Below are positions 1 to 8,563 of a stretch of 39,100 bases of DNA, piece by piece (position 1 is the first letter of the stretch; each line of letters opens with the position of its first letter). A model generated the notes under the pieces. It saw nothing but the letters and a program-made list of their open reading frames with translations, did not search any database and was not told where the DNA came from. The stretch covers positions 1 to 39,100 of the forward strand of contig JAFDED010000034.1 of the NCBI GenBank assembly GCA_019310535.1, written 5' to 3'. The DNA comes from Deltaproteobacteria bacterium. Lineage in GTDB: Bacteria; Desulfobacterota; JAFDED01. The translations under genes and the position numbers were made by a program.

Positions 1-631
1 TAATTCACACAGATTTATCAAAATGCTTTGAATGTTAATCCCTTTCATTCATCAGTACGTAAAAAAGGAATTTTGGAGAGACTTTTCGAAAAGAGAGGAT
101 GGCCCGGACGACTTGTCGTCCGGGTCGCGAAGCGACAAGAGGCTGTCCACGCAAAGTCCTTGTTCCGCCGGCATACGGGAGGAATATCCGGGCAATCTTG
201 ATGATAGACGCAGCAACAGCACCCGGCGTTTTGCCATGACCTCTTGCTGCTGCACAGCCCGGACAATAAATTGTCCGGGCCACCCATGGGCTCCGTTACT
301 CCACCCCGGAGCGGGAGGTGGTCCCCCAGAGCCACAATTGCCACTTTCCTTTGAAAATTTTGGGGTACCTCCTGTTAGAATCTAACGTTTCGCAGTAACT
401 TTTGCCGAAAACTATAGAAAGTGTTGATCCGTCGTGGGTTTTTTTGAACTCCCGAAAGGGTTATAGCATTCAAACCCATGCCTGCGGCCTCTTAACTCGA
501 ATGACGGGAAACGTTTTGCTCCGTACCGCTGATCCCCAAAGTCTCAGGCATACAGGTTGTGTCACTTTATATATATGTGCCGAGAGACTTTTACAGGATA
601 CGGCTGGATTATTTTTCTGAATAAAAAAGTA
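1..631. other. gene-poor leader region
   Basis: No convincing gene was found here. Reading frames present on both strands lack a ribosome binding site and any recognisable domain, and several overlap one another across the palindromes at 103-280. From 281 to 631 the DNA has short inverted repeats around 312-332 (CCACC paired with GGTGG) but no U-run, tRNA or riboswitch core that I can recognise. The region may hold the 3' untranslated part of a gene outside the window. Confidence 0.5.
103..280. repeat. REP-like paired palindromes
   Basis: Two related perfect palindromes bound this element. The first pairs CCCGGACGAC (103-112) with GTCGTCCGGG (115-124) and runs straight into a second hairpin, GTCGC-GAA-GCGAC (124-136). 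The other pairs GCCCGGACAA (257-266) with TTGTCCGGGC (271-280). Both share the GCCCGGACRA core. Between them a GCAGCAA / TTGCTGC complement adds further pairing. The layout resembles a bacterial interspersed mosaic element (paired REP sequences) or a small non-autonomous element. No transposase is visible beside it and no other copy is seen in this window. Confidence 0.6.
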
Positions 632-660
632 TTGACAATAATGTAGATATATATTATTAT
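632..660 (+). promoter_or_regulatory. sigma-70 type promoter
   Basis: A perfect -35 box TTGACA (632-637) is followed, after a 17-bp spacer, by TATTAT (655-660), which differs from the -10 consensus at one base. The AT-rich stretch continues to about 672. Transcription would begin near 667 and leave a leader of about 120 nt before the TTG start at 791. This is the best sigma-70 match in the window. Confidence 0.65.
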
Positions 661-790
661 AGGTATAAATAAGAGCAAGTATCCTTTTTGATAATTTCAG
701 GATTCAGTGAAACGTTAACAGAGCACATGTTGTGAGCGCGTTGGAACAAGACCATGATATGTTCAGAAAATAGAGAGGAGGGTAACTGAG

Positions 791-1345
791 TTGGAGAAAA
801 TATTCACCACGGCGGATGTGGCCAAGATTTGTGGGGTGAACGTGACGACGATTCGCCGATGGATTGAGGCAGGGGACCTCAAGGCCATGAAAACACCTGG
901 CAAACACAGCCGCATATCCAAAAGCCATTTGATCGATTTCCTCAATCTCTATAATTTCCCGATCCCGGTTTTTCTCCAGGACAAGTTGAATTTTGTCATC
1001 ATCGCAAAAGATCCGCAAGCGTTGCGCTTCCTGGAAGAAGAGTGCAAAAAACAATTCCCGGGCCACCAGGTTCACATTTACTCCAGCGGATATGATGCTC
1101 TGATCCTCCTGAAGCAACTCAATCCAGACATTGTCTTCATTGAAACCATGCTGCCAGACATTGATGCAGTGGAGATGTGCAGGGCCATCCAACGGAATCT
1201 TCAGGACCCACCTATTAAGATAATTGCATTTTTCCTGTCGCCCTCCAGGCGGATACAGAAGAAAATGGAAGAGGCAAATGTTCGGTCTTTCCTTTTCTGG
1301 CCCACGACGCCTGAGGCGTTTCGAAACGCCACGATGATATCGTGA
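791..1345 (+). CDS. MerR/excisionase-type HTH protein with degenerate receiver domain
   Basis: The 184-aa product begins with a MerR/excisionase-like winged helix (residues 4-50; the DVAKICGVNVTTIRRWIE segment is the recognition helix region). A response-regulator receiver-like fold follows (about 66-180). The segment DIVFIETMLPDID aligns with the phospho-acceptor strand of receivers, but Glu118 stands where Asp is expected. The conserved Lys before Pro is Trp170. The domain is therefore probably not phosphorylated in the usual way and may be locked or may bind a ligand. The start is TTG, chosen because AGGAGG (about 775-780) lies at a good distance and no ATG is available. It likely binds DNA as a transcription regulator; its target is unknown. 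Confidence 0.8.
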   Translation: MEKIFTTADVAKICGVNVTTIRRWIEAGDLKAMKTPGKHSRISKSHLIDFLNLYNFPIPVFLQDKLNFVIIAKDPQALRFLEEECKKQFPGHQVHIYSSGYDALILLKQLNPDIVFIETMLPDIDAVEMCRAIQRNLQDPPIKIIAFFLSPSRRIQKKMEEANVRSFLFWPTTPEAFRNATMIS

Positions 1346-1395
1346 AAGCACAACCAATGTAATAGAGAACCCCTTGGAGACAGACCCGAAGGAAG

Positions 1396-1414
1396 GCGCT
1401 CGAATTGCGAGCGT
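1396..1414. terminator. hairpin between convergent genes
   Basis: CGCTCG (1397-1402) pairs with CGAGCG (1408-1413) over a five-base loop, and a G-T pair extends the stem. It lies in the 98-bp gap between two convergent stop codons. There is no clear U-run on either strand, so its role as a terminator is only suggested by position. Confidence 0.3.
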
Positions 1415-1443
1415 GTGACCAAAAAGATATAGCAATGCCTAAA

Positions 1444-3171
1444 TCAATCACACTCGATGACCAGGGATTCAACTGATTTTGGATCCAGCGGCTCGCCGAG
1501 GTTCAGATACGCCGTCTCTTCGCTGAGGGACTGCAGAGATCGGCCAATAAATCGTTCCATTACGTGTATCCCTTTTTCGGTGGCGCCTTCCCAGTGCTCC
1601 CTAAGCCAGGCGAAAAAATCTGAGACCAGCTCTTCGGGGAAACACCGTGGTATCCCGATATCTTCCCCCCCTGCCATCACTTTGCGTAAAAAATGCGAGG
1701 CCTCTTCCCCCGCAAGGGGCGCAAAGCGGAACCGGCCTTCCAACACCAGGCGGGCCATGGCGGTCAAGAGCACCTTCTCCGCTGTAAGACCTTTGTTCTG
1801 GCCAACACCTGCCGCCTCCGGCGGCGGACCCAGCGCCCCCAAAGGCCACCCCAGCACATCGCGTATCAAGCTATCCAACACTCGAATCGTCTCCAGCGCT
1901 TCGCGCATCTCTCCAATATCATCCATGGAGCGAAACTCCCGATACTTCTCATCCTGATAAAATAAAGGACGCTTCCGGTAAACTCCCCTCAACATGCCTT
2001 CCAGCCGGCCGCCCAGGATTGTTGTGCCCGCTTCGGGAATGCCGAATTTCAGGATTTCCAGGGCTGACAGTCTGAGTTTCAGAACTTGTGTATACCCTGC
2101 CTGAAAGAGGACAAGCAGGTGCAGGCCCGTGAGGAGATCGATGGCCTTATGCAGGTGGCCTTCGGAAAGAACCTCCAGGCCCATGTTAAGGAAATGCAGG
2201 ACCTTTTCCGTGCTTTTGCGGATGTCCCCTATGGTCCCCGGCTCAATCCCGTCAGAAACCATGCACATGTTGCAGAGATGGATGAATTCCCGATGCATAC
2301 GATCAATGTGGCCGGCGTCATCCACGCGGGCCAGGACGGATGATAAAATGAGGGGGCCCTGCCGTAAGGATCTCAGGAACCAGCCGGTCGCCTGGGGTTT
2401 CTGCGCTGGTTTTGCACTCTCCCTTGTCAGGCTGGAGCACTGTATTCGCTCCACCTCCCTGTCGGAAAGATACTGGTACAGACCCAGTGCTTCATCCAGA
2501 GAGGGAAATCCCTTTTCATCAAGCCGGGCCTGACGCCATTTGAATGCCATCTCCTCGCGCTCGGCAGGGATACCCCAGATCAATTCTTCCATGAGCCAGA
2601 AATAGAATTTTTCATCCCTCCGACGTATGATTTCCATAAATTGACTAATGGGGGGTGTAGCTTTGGGATCCTTAAAGTAGAGGTAATAGATGTTGTCCAG
2701 AGTATATGGCGGAGAGAAACTGCCGGGCTCAGGCGGCGCAGTATACTCCTCCGGCTTGGCAACGTGGATCATGGTGTGGAACACAGCGGCCACCATCTCC
2801 ATGTCCTGGCTGCGGACCCACTGGAGCACCTTGTCTTCTCCACATTCCAACATTAGTGAAAGCCATTGCAGCGCCCGGGAGGGTTCCAGCCGGTCCCGTC
2901 TCCACACATCCACGTCCATCAGGTACCGAAGCTGGCCGTCGGAGGTCAGTGAGATCAGTGGGATTGCATCCTCTTCACCGATTTCCTTGATGGTGATGAG
3001 CAGTTCCTCCTCAGGCATGGCGTGGACAAGCGGCTCAGGATGGCTTGAGAGTAGGATCAAATCCTGACGCTCTCTTACATCCAACTGCAGAACAAGGCCT
3101 AACCTCCTCTGAAAAGGAAGATGATCGATTATCTTTGTTAATTCTTCAGGAGTAATGTTGTCATAAGGCAT
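1444..3171 (-). CDS. DUF6178-like protein, function unknown
   Basis: The 575-aa protein is soluble, with no signal peptide or membrane segment. It is rich in acidic and leucine-containing helices. The N-terminus (ITPEELTKIIDHLPFQRRLG) and the segment with LLSSHPEPLVHAMPEEELL resemble, from memory, a large deltaproteobacterial family of unknown function (DUF6178), whose length this matches. That assignment should be confirmed by profile search. No catalytic motif is recognised. The start has a weak CAGGA ribosome site about nine bases upstream. It lies 82 bp downstream of the glycerophosphodiesterase gene on the same strand and may be cotranscribed with it. Confidence 0.65.
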   Translation of the reverse strand: MPYDNITPEELTKIIDHLPFQRRLGLVLQLDVRERQDLILLSSHPEPLVHAMPEEELLITIKEIGEEDAIPLISLTSDGQLRYLMDVDVWRRDRLEPSRALQWLSLMLECGEDKVLQWVRSQDMEMVAAVFHTMIHVAKPEEYTAPPEPGSFSPPYTLDNIYYLYFKDPKATPPISQFMEIIRRRDEKFYFWLMEELIWGIPAEREEMAFKWRQARLDEKGFPSLDEALGLYQYLSDREVERIQCSSLTRESAKPAQKPQATGWFLRSLRQGPLILSSVLARVDDAGHIDRMHREFIHLCNMCMVSDGIEPGTIGDIRKSTEKVLHFLNMGLEVLSEGHLHKAIDLLTGLHLLVLFQAGYTQVLKLRLSALEILKFGIPEAGTTILGGRLEGMLRGVYRKRPLFYQDEKYREFRSMDDIGEMREALETIRVLDSLIRDVLGWPLGALGPPPEAAGVGQNKGLTAEKVLLTAMARLVLEGRFRFAPLAGEEASHFLRKVMAGGEDIGIPRCFPEELVSDFFAWLREHWEGATEKGIHVMERFIGRSLQSLSEETAYLNLGEPLDPKSVESLVIECD

Positions 3172-3253
3172 TTAAGATAAATCCTGTTTTCACGATGCTG
3201 AAGTTTCTGTTTGGCTGCAAAGGCTTCAACTAATCGACCGCCTGCTATGTATC

Positions 3254-4114
3254 CTATTTCCGCTCACCGGGTCTGAACCGACGAGAGGACTGCCCGGAGC
3301 ACACAAATTTTTTCATCCATTGGTTCCGAACCGTCAGGAGGCGGTCGGGGAAATCGGTTACGATGCCGTCCACCCCCAGTTCCAGCAGGTGGAGCATGAT
3401 ATCCGTTTCGTTGATGGTCCATACGTGTACTGCCAGGCCCAGCCGGTGGGCATTCCGGATCATCCGCGAAGTCACCAGCCTTACACCGTTGCAGCGGAAA
3501 GGAACCTGCAAGGCGTCATATCTATGGCGCAAAAATCCTTGCAAGCCCAGCCAAAATGCGGAGAAGAACCGCAGCGCTTCGCCCTTGGATGCCGAGGTAA
3601 CAACATCCGGCTCCAGCTCCCGGAAGCGCTGCAGGACGTTTGTATGAAACGATGCACACAAAACCCGCGACCCCGCGCCTGTGCGGCGAATAAGGGCCGA
3701 AAGCAGCTCGGCTCCCCGGATGTGGGTATCCTTAAGATCGACGTTGACGCGCGCACCAGGAAAGGCCCGTAAAACTTCCTCGAGCGCTGGTATCTTCAAC
3801 CCCCGGCCGCGAAAAGGAAAAGTCTTGCCCCCGTCCAAAGAGAAGTGAAACCCAGCGTCCAGTCTTTGAAGTTCCGCAAATGAGAGCGAACCCACACGCC
3901 CCTGTGCCTCGGTAATTCGATCACTGGTCTCATCGTGAAAAACAACAAGCTGATCATCGCGGGTGATGCGAACGTCCAGCTCCAGCACCTCAGCCCCGGC
4001 CTCCAGGGCTCTGGCGAACGATGAAAGTGTGTTCTCCGGCAAGGTTCCACCAGCACCGCGGTGCGCTATTATCAGGGGTGCATCTGCCTCAAGGAATTTA
4101 ACAATCGGGCTCAT
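3254..4114 (-). CDS. glycerophosphodiester phosphodiesterase family protein
   Basis: The 286-aa product hydrolyses glycerophosphodiesters to glycerol 3-phosphate and an alcohol, as known for the GDPD/UgpQ family. The diagnostic opening is visible: His18-Arg19-Gly20, then PENT, then Glu45 and Asp47 in LELDVRI, and the catalytic His60 in VVFHDE. The C-terminal NETDIMLHLLELGVDGIVTD segment is the usual closing strand with its Asp. There is no signal peptide, so a cytoplasmic UgpQ-like role in phospholipid headgroup recycling is likely. The upstream ribosome site (GAGAG) is weak. Family assignment is secure; the physiological substrate is not. Confidence 0.92.
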   Translation of the reverse strand: MSPIVKFLEADAPLIIAHRGAGGTLPENTLSSFARALEAGAEVLELDVRITRDDQLVVFHDETSDRITEAQGRVGSLSFAELQRLDAGFHFSLDGGKTFPFRGRGLKIPALEEVLRAFPGARVNVDLKDTHIRGAELLSALIRRTGAGSRVLCASFHTNVLQRFRELEPDVVTSASKGEALRFFSAFWLGLQGFLRHRYDALQVPFRCNGVRLVTSRMIRNAHRLGLAVHVWTINETDIMLHLLELGVDGIVTDFPDRLLTVRNQWMKKFVCSGQSSRRFRPGERK

Positions 4115-4439
4115 GCAATGCTCTCTGGATTCGATATCCCTGCTTGCAGCTTGTCTTCCACTGCGAAAATTGGTCCGAAATCTTCATTATTCCGCGCTGT
4201 CGCTAAATCAGTGATGCAAAACATTCGCTGTTTTCTGCCACGTAAATAAAATTATAGCCGTATGGAGGTGCAAATGCCAATATATTCCAGGCGGTATCGG
4301 TCTCGTGCTGTTTCCTGAAGGAATACGGTGGGTCAAATGTTCCGTTTGACCGCATTAATGAGCCTGACGAGGCACATGCATCCTGACGGTGGTCCTCAGA
4401 TGGAAGACAGAGTTTTGAGCCACCCTGCATGACTGAACC
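4115..4439. other. intergenic region without recognised gene
   Basis: This is a divergent gap between the glycerophosphodiesterase (minus) and the lipoprotein (plus). It contains an inverted repeat GGTCAAA (4331-4337) / TTTGACC (4345-4351) with a seven-base loop and no U-run, possibly an operator. Small frames on both strands have no ribosome site and no recognisable similarity. Confidence 0.4.
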
Positions 4440-4470
4440 TTGCGTAAAGCAGACGTAAATATGGTATAAT
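4440..4470 (+). promoter_or_regulatory. candidate promoter with perfect -10 box
   Basis: A perfect TATAAT (4465-4470) is preceded by TTGCGT (4440-4445) at a long 19-bp spacing. The likely start near 4477 gives a leader of about 115 nt for the lipoprotein gene at 4593. The weak spacing lowers confidence. Confidence 0.4.
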
Positions 4471-4592
4471 AAATTTGACTAAAGAATTCCCGCGCGATGG
4501 TTGAGACTTGTGATAAAAAACAGCTTACTTCCCGGGGGTCGGATTGCAGACCCAATCGGGGAGTTTTTCCATATGCTGAAGGAGGAGAACTC

Positions 4593-5324
4593 ATGAAAAG
4601 AGGCATTAACATTCTGATCCTCTCCTTGGCTCTTATTTTTACAGCCGCCTGCGCCACAAGCTATAAGGCAAAGCCTTTGCCCTTCAGGACTCCCACCGCT
4701 TATGGGAATGCCGTTGAGGTGGCCGGTGCAATGGTGGCGGCCCAAGCCTATGAAGACTCCGAGAGTGCGGAAGAATATTTTGGCTTTGATATCAGAGGAG
4801 CTGGTATGCTTCCTGTCCAGGTGGTGTTTGACAATCGCGGACCGCATGCTTTGCAGATCAGGCCGGAGCAAACGTTTCTTGAGGATTCTCAGGGTAATCT
4901 TTGGCCCATTCTTGACAGCCAGACCGCCTATGAGCGGGCCACCAGATACGCCAAGACCAAGCAGGTTTTCAAAGAAGGTGCTTATGGTGGTTTTCTCGGA
5001 GCTGCGGCCGGGGCTATCATTGGCGCGGCTATTGGAATCGTTGCTGGTGAAAATGTGGCCGGCGCCCTCGGCAAGGGTGCAGCGCTTGGGGGCGCCGCTG
5101 GAGCAACACTGGGAGGGGTCAAGGGGTACACTTCGGATGAAGCCCGCCGGGTGATTATGGATGATTTACATCGAAAATCCCTGGAAAACAGACCCGTCGG
5201 GCCTCAGAGCATGGGCTACGGCTTTCTCTTCTTCCCGGGAGAGGCTCGTTCGGCACGACTGCTCCGATTGCAGTTGCAGGAGGTTGATACCGGAACAATT
5301 CATGTTTTCCAGCTTTACTTGTAG
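4593..5324 (+). CDS. glycine-zipper outer-membrane lipoprotein
   Basis: The product has 243 aa. A short signal peptide with positively charged start (MKRG) and hydrophobic core ends in FTAAC, with Cys20 as the probable lipidated residue. The lipobox has Thr at -3, which is not ideal. The mature part holds a beta-rich domain (VQVVFDNRGPHALQIRPEQ). From about 127 to 180 follows a glycine zipper, a run of GxxxG-type repeats such as GAAAGAIIGAAIGI, which usually inserts in or packs on membranes. ATG 4593 was chosen over upstream frame extension because GGAGGAG (4581-4587) sits just before it and the signal peptide begins there. It stands alone with its own promoter. A structural or stress-related envelope role is possible. 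Confidence 0.8.
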   Translation: MKRGINILILSLALIFTAACATSYKAKPLPFRTPTAYGNAVEVAGAMVAAQAYEDSESAEEYFGFDIRGAGMLPVQVVFDNRGPHALQIRPEQTFLEDSQGNLWPILDSQTAYERATRYAKTKQVFKEGAYGGFLGAAAGAIIGAAIGIVAGENVAGALGKGAALGGAAGATLGGVKGYTSDEARRVIMDDLHRKSLENRPVGPQSMGYGFLFFPGEARSARLLRLQLQEVDTGTIHVFQLYL

Positions 5325-5441
5325 AGCGGGCATGCTAGGGAGGTGCATCAACTCGTCATGGCGGTGAAGTTTGCATAGAATGTATATATAATTGCCCGTT
5401 TGTGCAATTCCGGCGTCATTTCAGAGATTAGCAACGATAGA

Positions 5442-5460
5442 GGCGGGGCTTATCCCCGCC
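5442..5460. terminator. GC-rich hairpin after lipoprotein gene
   Basis: GGCGGGG (5442-5448) pairs perfectly with CCCCGCC (5454-5460) over a five-base loop, about 118 bp after the lipoprotein stop. No U-run follows, so it may be a Rho-assisted or 3'-protecting hairpin, or part of the end of the adjoining insertion-sequence relic. Confidence 0.35.
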
Positions 5461-5486
5461 GTTCGCAATGCACGATCAAAAGCGGT

Positions 5487-6252
5487 TCATCCGATTAAAG
5501 CGTACTTTGCCTCATGAATAGCCATGATTTTATGTTTAAAGAATTCCATATCCCGAAAGCCATAGGCTTACCTTTTCATGGTTTTGATTTTGTGGCTAGC
5601 GCCCTCCATGGGCCCGATTGAGATTGAATAGTCATGGTATGCCAGTATGCCAAATCGGTGAAAAGCCATCGATTGGGCCATCTTTCTCAGCATGGCTATA
5701 CCAGGAGTACCAGCCCGAAAGACCCGGTCTGTGAGGAAAGCCGCGGCTGGTTTTTTTATCCTGCCTACTGGCAGGCTGGCCGGCTGATTCCAGAGCTCTC
5801 GGAGGTCTTCTTTCATGTAATACCCTGTGGCCAACGGTTTATTCAACCACAGGGCTTCGGCTCCTTTGCCCTCCCCTATACGAAGACCGCTGCTCAAATA
5901 TCCAAATCCAAAACGATGGTCACATATCGATGGCCATGACCGCTGGTGCTCTCATATATGGCTATTCTTTTGAGTGTCTTCTGAGCGTCTTCAGTTTCGG
6001 CCGGAAGATGACGTCCCAACTGACGCCTGGATGGCGAGCCGCATCCTGAATGGTCATATGCCGGGACAGTTCCAAAGCATAACGTTCAAAGGCTTTAATG
6101 TAGCTTCGGCGGGGGTCGGCAAACCCCGCTTTGACCTGTCGGACCAGAGCGCAAACCTGGCAGCAAACTCTTTGAAGAGCAAACAAAGTCCAAACTGGCT
6201 TCAACCCTATCGGAACCGATCCGAATCGATGCCAAATCAGCCCAACGGCTAA
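5487..6252 (-). pseudogene. ISL3-family transposase relic
   Basis: Minus-strand translation gives blocks that match, from memory, ISL3 (IS204/IS1001/IS1096) transposases in order. The first is PIGLKPVW then QVCALVRQVKAGFADPRRSY and LSRHMTIQDAARHPGVSWDV (frame ending at 5962). Next come GHRYVTIVLDLD and GEGKGAEAL. The last are LNKPLATGYYMKEDLRELW, ISIGPMEGASHKIKTMKR and AYGFRDMEFFKHKIMAIHEA. Decay is plain. There are frame changes near 5900-5970. A TAA (5568-5570) replaces the Gln codon between MKR and AYGFRD. The middle of the catalytic domain is missing between GAEAL and LNKPLA. No terminal inverted repeats or target duplication could be assigned. It cannot encode an active enzyme. Confidence 0.82.
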
Positions 6253-6343
6253 CAATTTATGGGGGGGTGCTTTCTCCGCGCCCCTTTTGGGTGCGGGAAA
6301 GCCATATTCCACGGTTATATGTCGACAGATCAGGGGCAATATC

Positions 6344-6874
6344 ATGGGAATTCATATTGTTGTTGATGGGTATAATCTCATCCGGCAGTCGGCAGCGCTC
6401 CGCGCTGAGGAACGGCTCGACGTGGAGCGGGGGCGACGGGCTCTGAATCGCCGTCTGGCCCGGTATCAAAAGATCAAGGGGCATCGGGTGACCGTGATTT
6501 TCGACGGAGCCGGAGGCCGCAGTTTATCCCGCGTTACCGTGCGGGAAGAAGGCATAAGGACCATCTATTCGGGTCAGCGGGATAGCGCGGACGATATCAT
6601 CATGCGCATGGCTGCCCAACAGCCGGGCGGAATGGTGGTAGTGACATCCGACCGGGGCGTGGCGGACTACGTGACAAAGCGGGGCGCCACCGTTATTTCG
6701 TCTCCGGAGTTCGAAGCGCGCATGGAGTCAGCCGGGTCCATGGATCGTCCAGAAGGCGAAGAAAAGCCGGATGATACAGATTATGAAGGACGAATTACTA
6801 CTCGCAAAAAGGGCCCATCGCGCAAACTTCCACGCAAAAAGAGGCGCGTGAACTCCCGCGTGCGAAAGCTATGA
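6344..6874 (+). CDS. YacP-like NYN domain protein (putative endoribonuclease)
   Basis: The 176-aa protein is almost wholly a NYN/PIN-like nuclease domain of the YacP (DUF901, Rae1-related) type. It opens with IHIVVDGYNLI, the first acidic strand. It continues with VTVIFDGAGG, the conserved SADDIIMRMA and VVTSDRGVADYV, which carry the metal-binding Asp residues. The tail from about 125 is acidic and then strongly basic (GPSRKLPRKKRRVNSRVRK), suitable for RNA contact. Start 6344 is preferred over an upstream in-frame ATG at 6287 because the domain begins immediately and AGGGG precedes it. In known relatives the enzyme cleaves mRNA, in some cases on the ribosome. The promoter would lie in the transposase relic. 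Confidence 0.85.
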   Translation: MGIHIVVDGYNLIRQSAALRAEERLDVERGRRALNRRLARYQKIKGHRVTVIFDGAGGRSLSRVTVREEGIRTIYSGQRDSADDIIMRMAAQQPGGMVVVTSDRGVADYVTKRGATVISSPEFEARMESAGSMDRPEGEEKPDDTDYEGRITTRKKGPSRKLPRKKRRVNSRVRKL

Positions 6875-6930
6875 CTATCCTTCCTTCATGCGGCCCCAGG
6901 CATTCCATAATTTGCAATAACCGGAAGTTT

Positions 6931-7761
6931 TCAATCGGATAGAAAAGACTTCACTAATTGCCGCCAATCGCTCGCCGATACGGCGCTGGCAATATCTTGT
7001 GCAATCTCACCGCCATCGTGTAGAACCGCAAGTCCTTGGTCTCTGATACAATGGCGAAGTCGATGGACCTCATCTCTCATCCATTTATTGATGCGCATTC
7101 CTGAAATTGTTTCATCCATAAGGTCCGCGTCGTCCTCGGGCACAATGGTGCAAAGCCAGCCTTCTCCATAAGGATCTTCTGCGATTATGGAGGGCTCCCG
7201 GCCCAGCCGGCCGTTAATCTCTTCGATCCTTCCCCGGATGGGGCTGGTGATCCGGACGGTTTTGCCATCGCTATAAATGTCCCAGCCCTTCAAATAGGAT
7301 TGCGCTTCGCTTTTCCTCATTTGATGGACGACATTGAACGTGAGCAAATCAATTTGCCGGATGGCACCCATTAGACGCTGGGCGAAGTCGTCGAAGCCGA
7401 TGCGCACCCTGCCGTCAGGTTCCCGCTTCATCCAGATGTGTTTCGGATGATACCAGAGGTTGCGCGGCATGCGGAATCCTTCCACCTTAGATGTGGTTTC
7501 CGCTTCTTTTCCCGCGGTAACACCGAGACCCTCCACCAAGGCAGTTCGAGGTTCCATTATCCTTGAGGTTTCCGCGCTTCGGCGGGCGGCGAACCACCTC
7601 ATTCCGGTCCGCAGTCCTCCGACAACAGCAGCCACGGGAACGGCAAAGAAGAACATTCCGAAAAACGCCAACCGTGCGACGATCATAAGGGCTACAATAC
7701 CTCCAAAGACGATTATTGCGAAACCGGCCGGGGTCTGAATTAATGCAGTAAGCTCTGACAT
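6931..7761 (-). CDS. membrane-anchored GcvH-like protein (third copy)
   Basis: The product has 276 aa. Residues 14-50 are a hydrophobic hairpin or long anchor. A GcvH-like fold follows: YHPKHIWMKRE matches the YTKEHEWV entry strand of H proteins, and IGFDDFAQRLMG matches GITDYAQ. The lipoyl hairpin equivalent is YSDGKTVRITSPIRGRIEEIN. It contains Lys167, but not in the ESVKA context, and the spacing to SP is shorter than in true H proteins. A C-terminal extension shared with the two paralogues has EDPYGEGWL, a tryptophan-containing helix, HDGGE and WRQLVKSF. The ribosome site GGGAGGT is good. It lies 28 bp after the second copy, so they form an operon. A role as an electron or acyl-carrier partner of the redox module is inference. 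Confidence 0.75.
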   Translation of the reverse strand: MSELTALIQTPAGFAIIVFGGIVALMIVARLAFFGMFFFAVPVAAVVGGLRTGMRWFAARRSAETSRIMEPRTALVEGLGVTAGKEAETTSKVEGFRMPRNLWYHPKHIWMKREPDGRVRIGFDDFAQRLMGAIRQIDLLTFNVVHQMRKSEAQSYLKGWDIYSDGKTVRITSPIRGRIEEINGRLGREPSIIAEDPYGEGWLCTIVPEDDADLMDETISGMRINKWMRDEVHRLRHCIRDQGLAVLHDGGEIAQDIASAVSASDWRQLVKSFLSD

Positions 7762-7789
7762 CGTAATACCTCCCTTTGATAGTTATCAA

Positions 7790-8563
7790 TCAAGGAAATT
7801 TTTTCCTGGCTGGCTGAATAATGAACGCATCCAAAAGATTTCTCCATTCCCGCTCTGAAATCCATTTGGCTGGATTGTGCACCAACTCGCCGCCGTCCAT
7901 AACTGTGGCGTCGAACCGGCGGATGCGCTCCATCTCCATTGCCATCCAGGCCCGGGCTTCTTCGCCCCGTAGCAACCGGCTGAAATCAGCGTCTTTCTGC
8001 AATTCCAGATCAGTCAGCCAGCCCTTTTCATAAGGATCCTCGTGAATCCTGGGCGGATCCATCAATACGTCATTGTTGACCTCTGCCAATCGACCCTCCA
8101 GAGGACATGGCATCTGGACCATTCGCCCCATGCAGCAAAAGTCCCATTTAATTTCACCAGTGCTTTTGTCGCTGGAGACCTGGATACCGGTGATGGTCTG
8201 GAGCAGCAACTGGGCGATTTCATCCAATCCCAGTCGGAACCGTCGGCTCGATAGGGGAAGCACCCATATGTGGGCGTGATGGTAGAACCTGTCTGTGGGG
8301 ATGTCCATGCCATGCCTTGCAGGTATCATGTTGCTCCCCTGCTGGCATGCTTGTAACCTGGCTTTCTCCTCTCGATTCTTTATGAGCTGACGGAGTTGCT
8401 CTATCATTCCGGCTCTTTCAGAGAGCTCGTTGGTCAATGAGCCAAAGTCCAAAATAGTCTGAGCAAGCTCGCATTGTGAACAATTAAAGTTTTTACGGCA
8501 AATTTTGAAAGAAATGATTCCCAAGCGGACAAAAACACATTGAGAATTTCTTTTATTTTCCAT
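7790..8563 (-). CDS. GcvH-like protein with N-terminal Cys motif (second copy)
   Basis: The 257-aa protein has no clear membrane segment, unlike its two paralogues. Its N-terminus carries Cys22-x5-Cys28-x2-Cys31, which could bind a metal or FeS centre. A short coiled helix follows (about 45-75). The GcvH-like part has YHHAHIWVLPL and LGLDEIAQLL. Where a lipoyl lysine would sit there is FCCMGRMVQMPCPLEG, with no lysine and with Cys143, Cys144 and Cys153 instead. The C-terminal extension (EDPYEKGWL, MDGGELV, WRNLLDAF) is shared. The start has GGGAG upstream, and a strong -24/-12 element lies about 55 bp ahead. It heads the operon with the third copy. Confidence 0.72.
   Translation of the reverse strand: MENKRNSQCVFVRLGIISFKICRKNFNCSQCELAQTILDFGSLTNELSERAGMIEQLRQLIKNREEKARLQACQQGSNMIPARHGMDIPTDRFYHHAHIWVLPLSSRRFRLGLDEIAQLLLQTITGIQVSSDKSTGEIKWDFCCMGRMVQMPCPLEGRLAEVNNDVLMDPPRIHEDPYEKGWLTDLELQKDADFSRLLRGEEARAWMAMEMERIRRFDATVMDGGELVHNPAKWISEREWRNLLDAFIIQPARKKFP

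Noticed and set aside
32..385. Overlapping frames on both strands across the palindromes
   Set aside because: They are a by-product of GC-rich inverted repeats; no ribosome site or domain, and no frame is better than the others.
401..620. Possible riboswitch in the leader before 632
   Set aside because: I compared it by eye with the c-di-GMP (GEMM) core and found no match, and it lies upstream of the predicted promoter.
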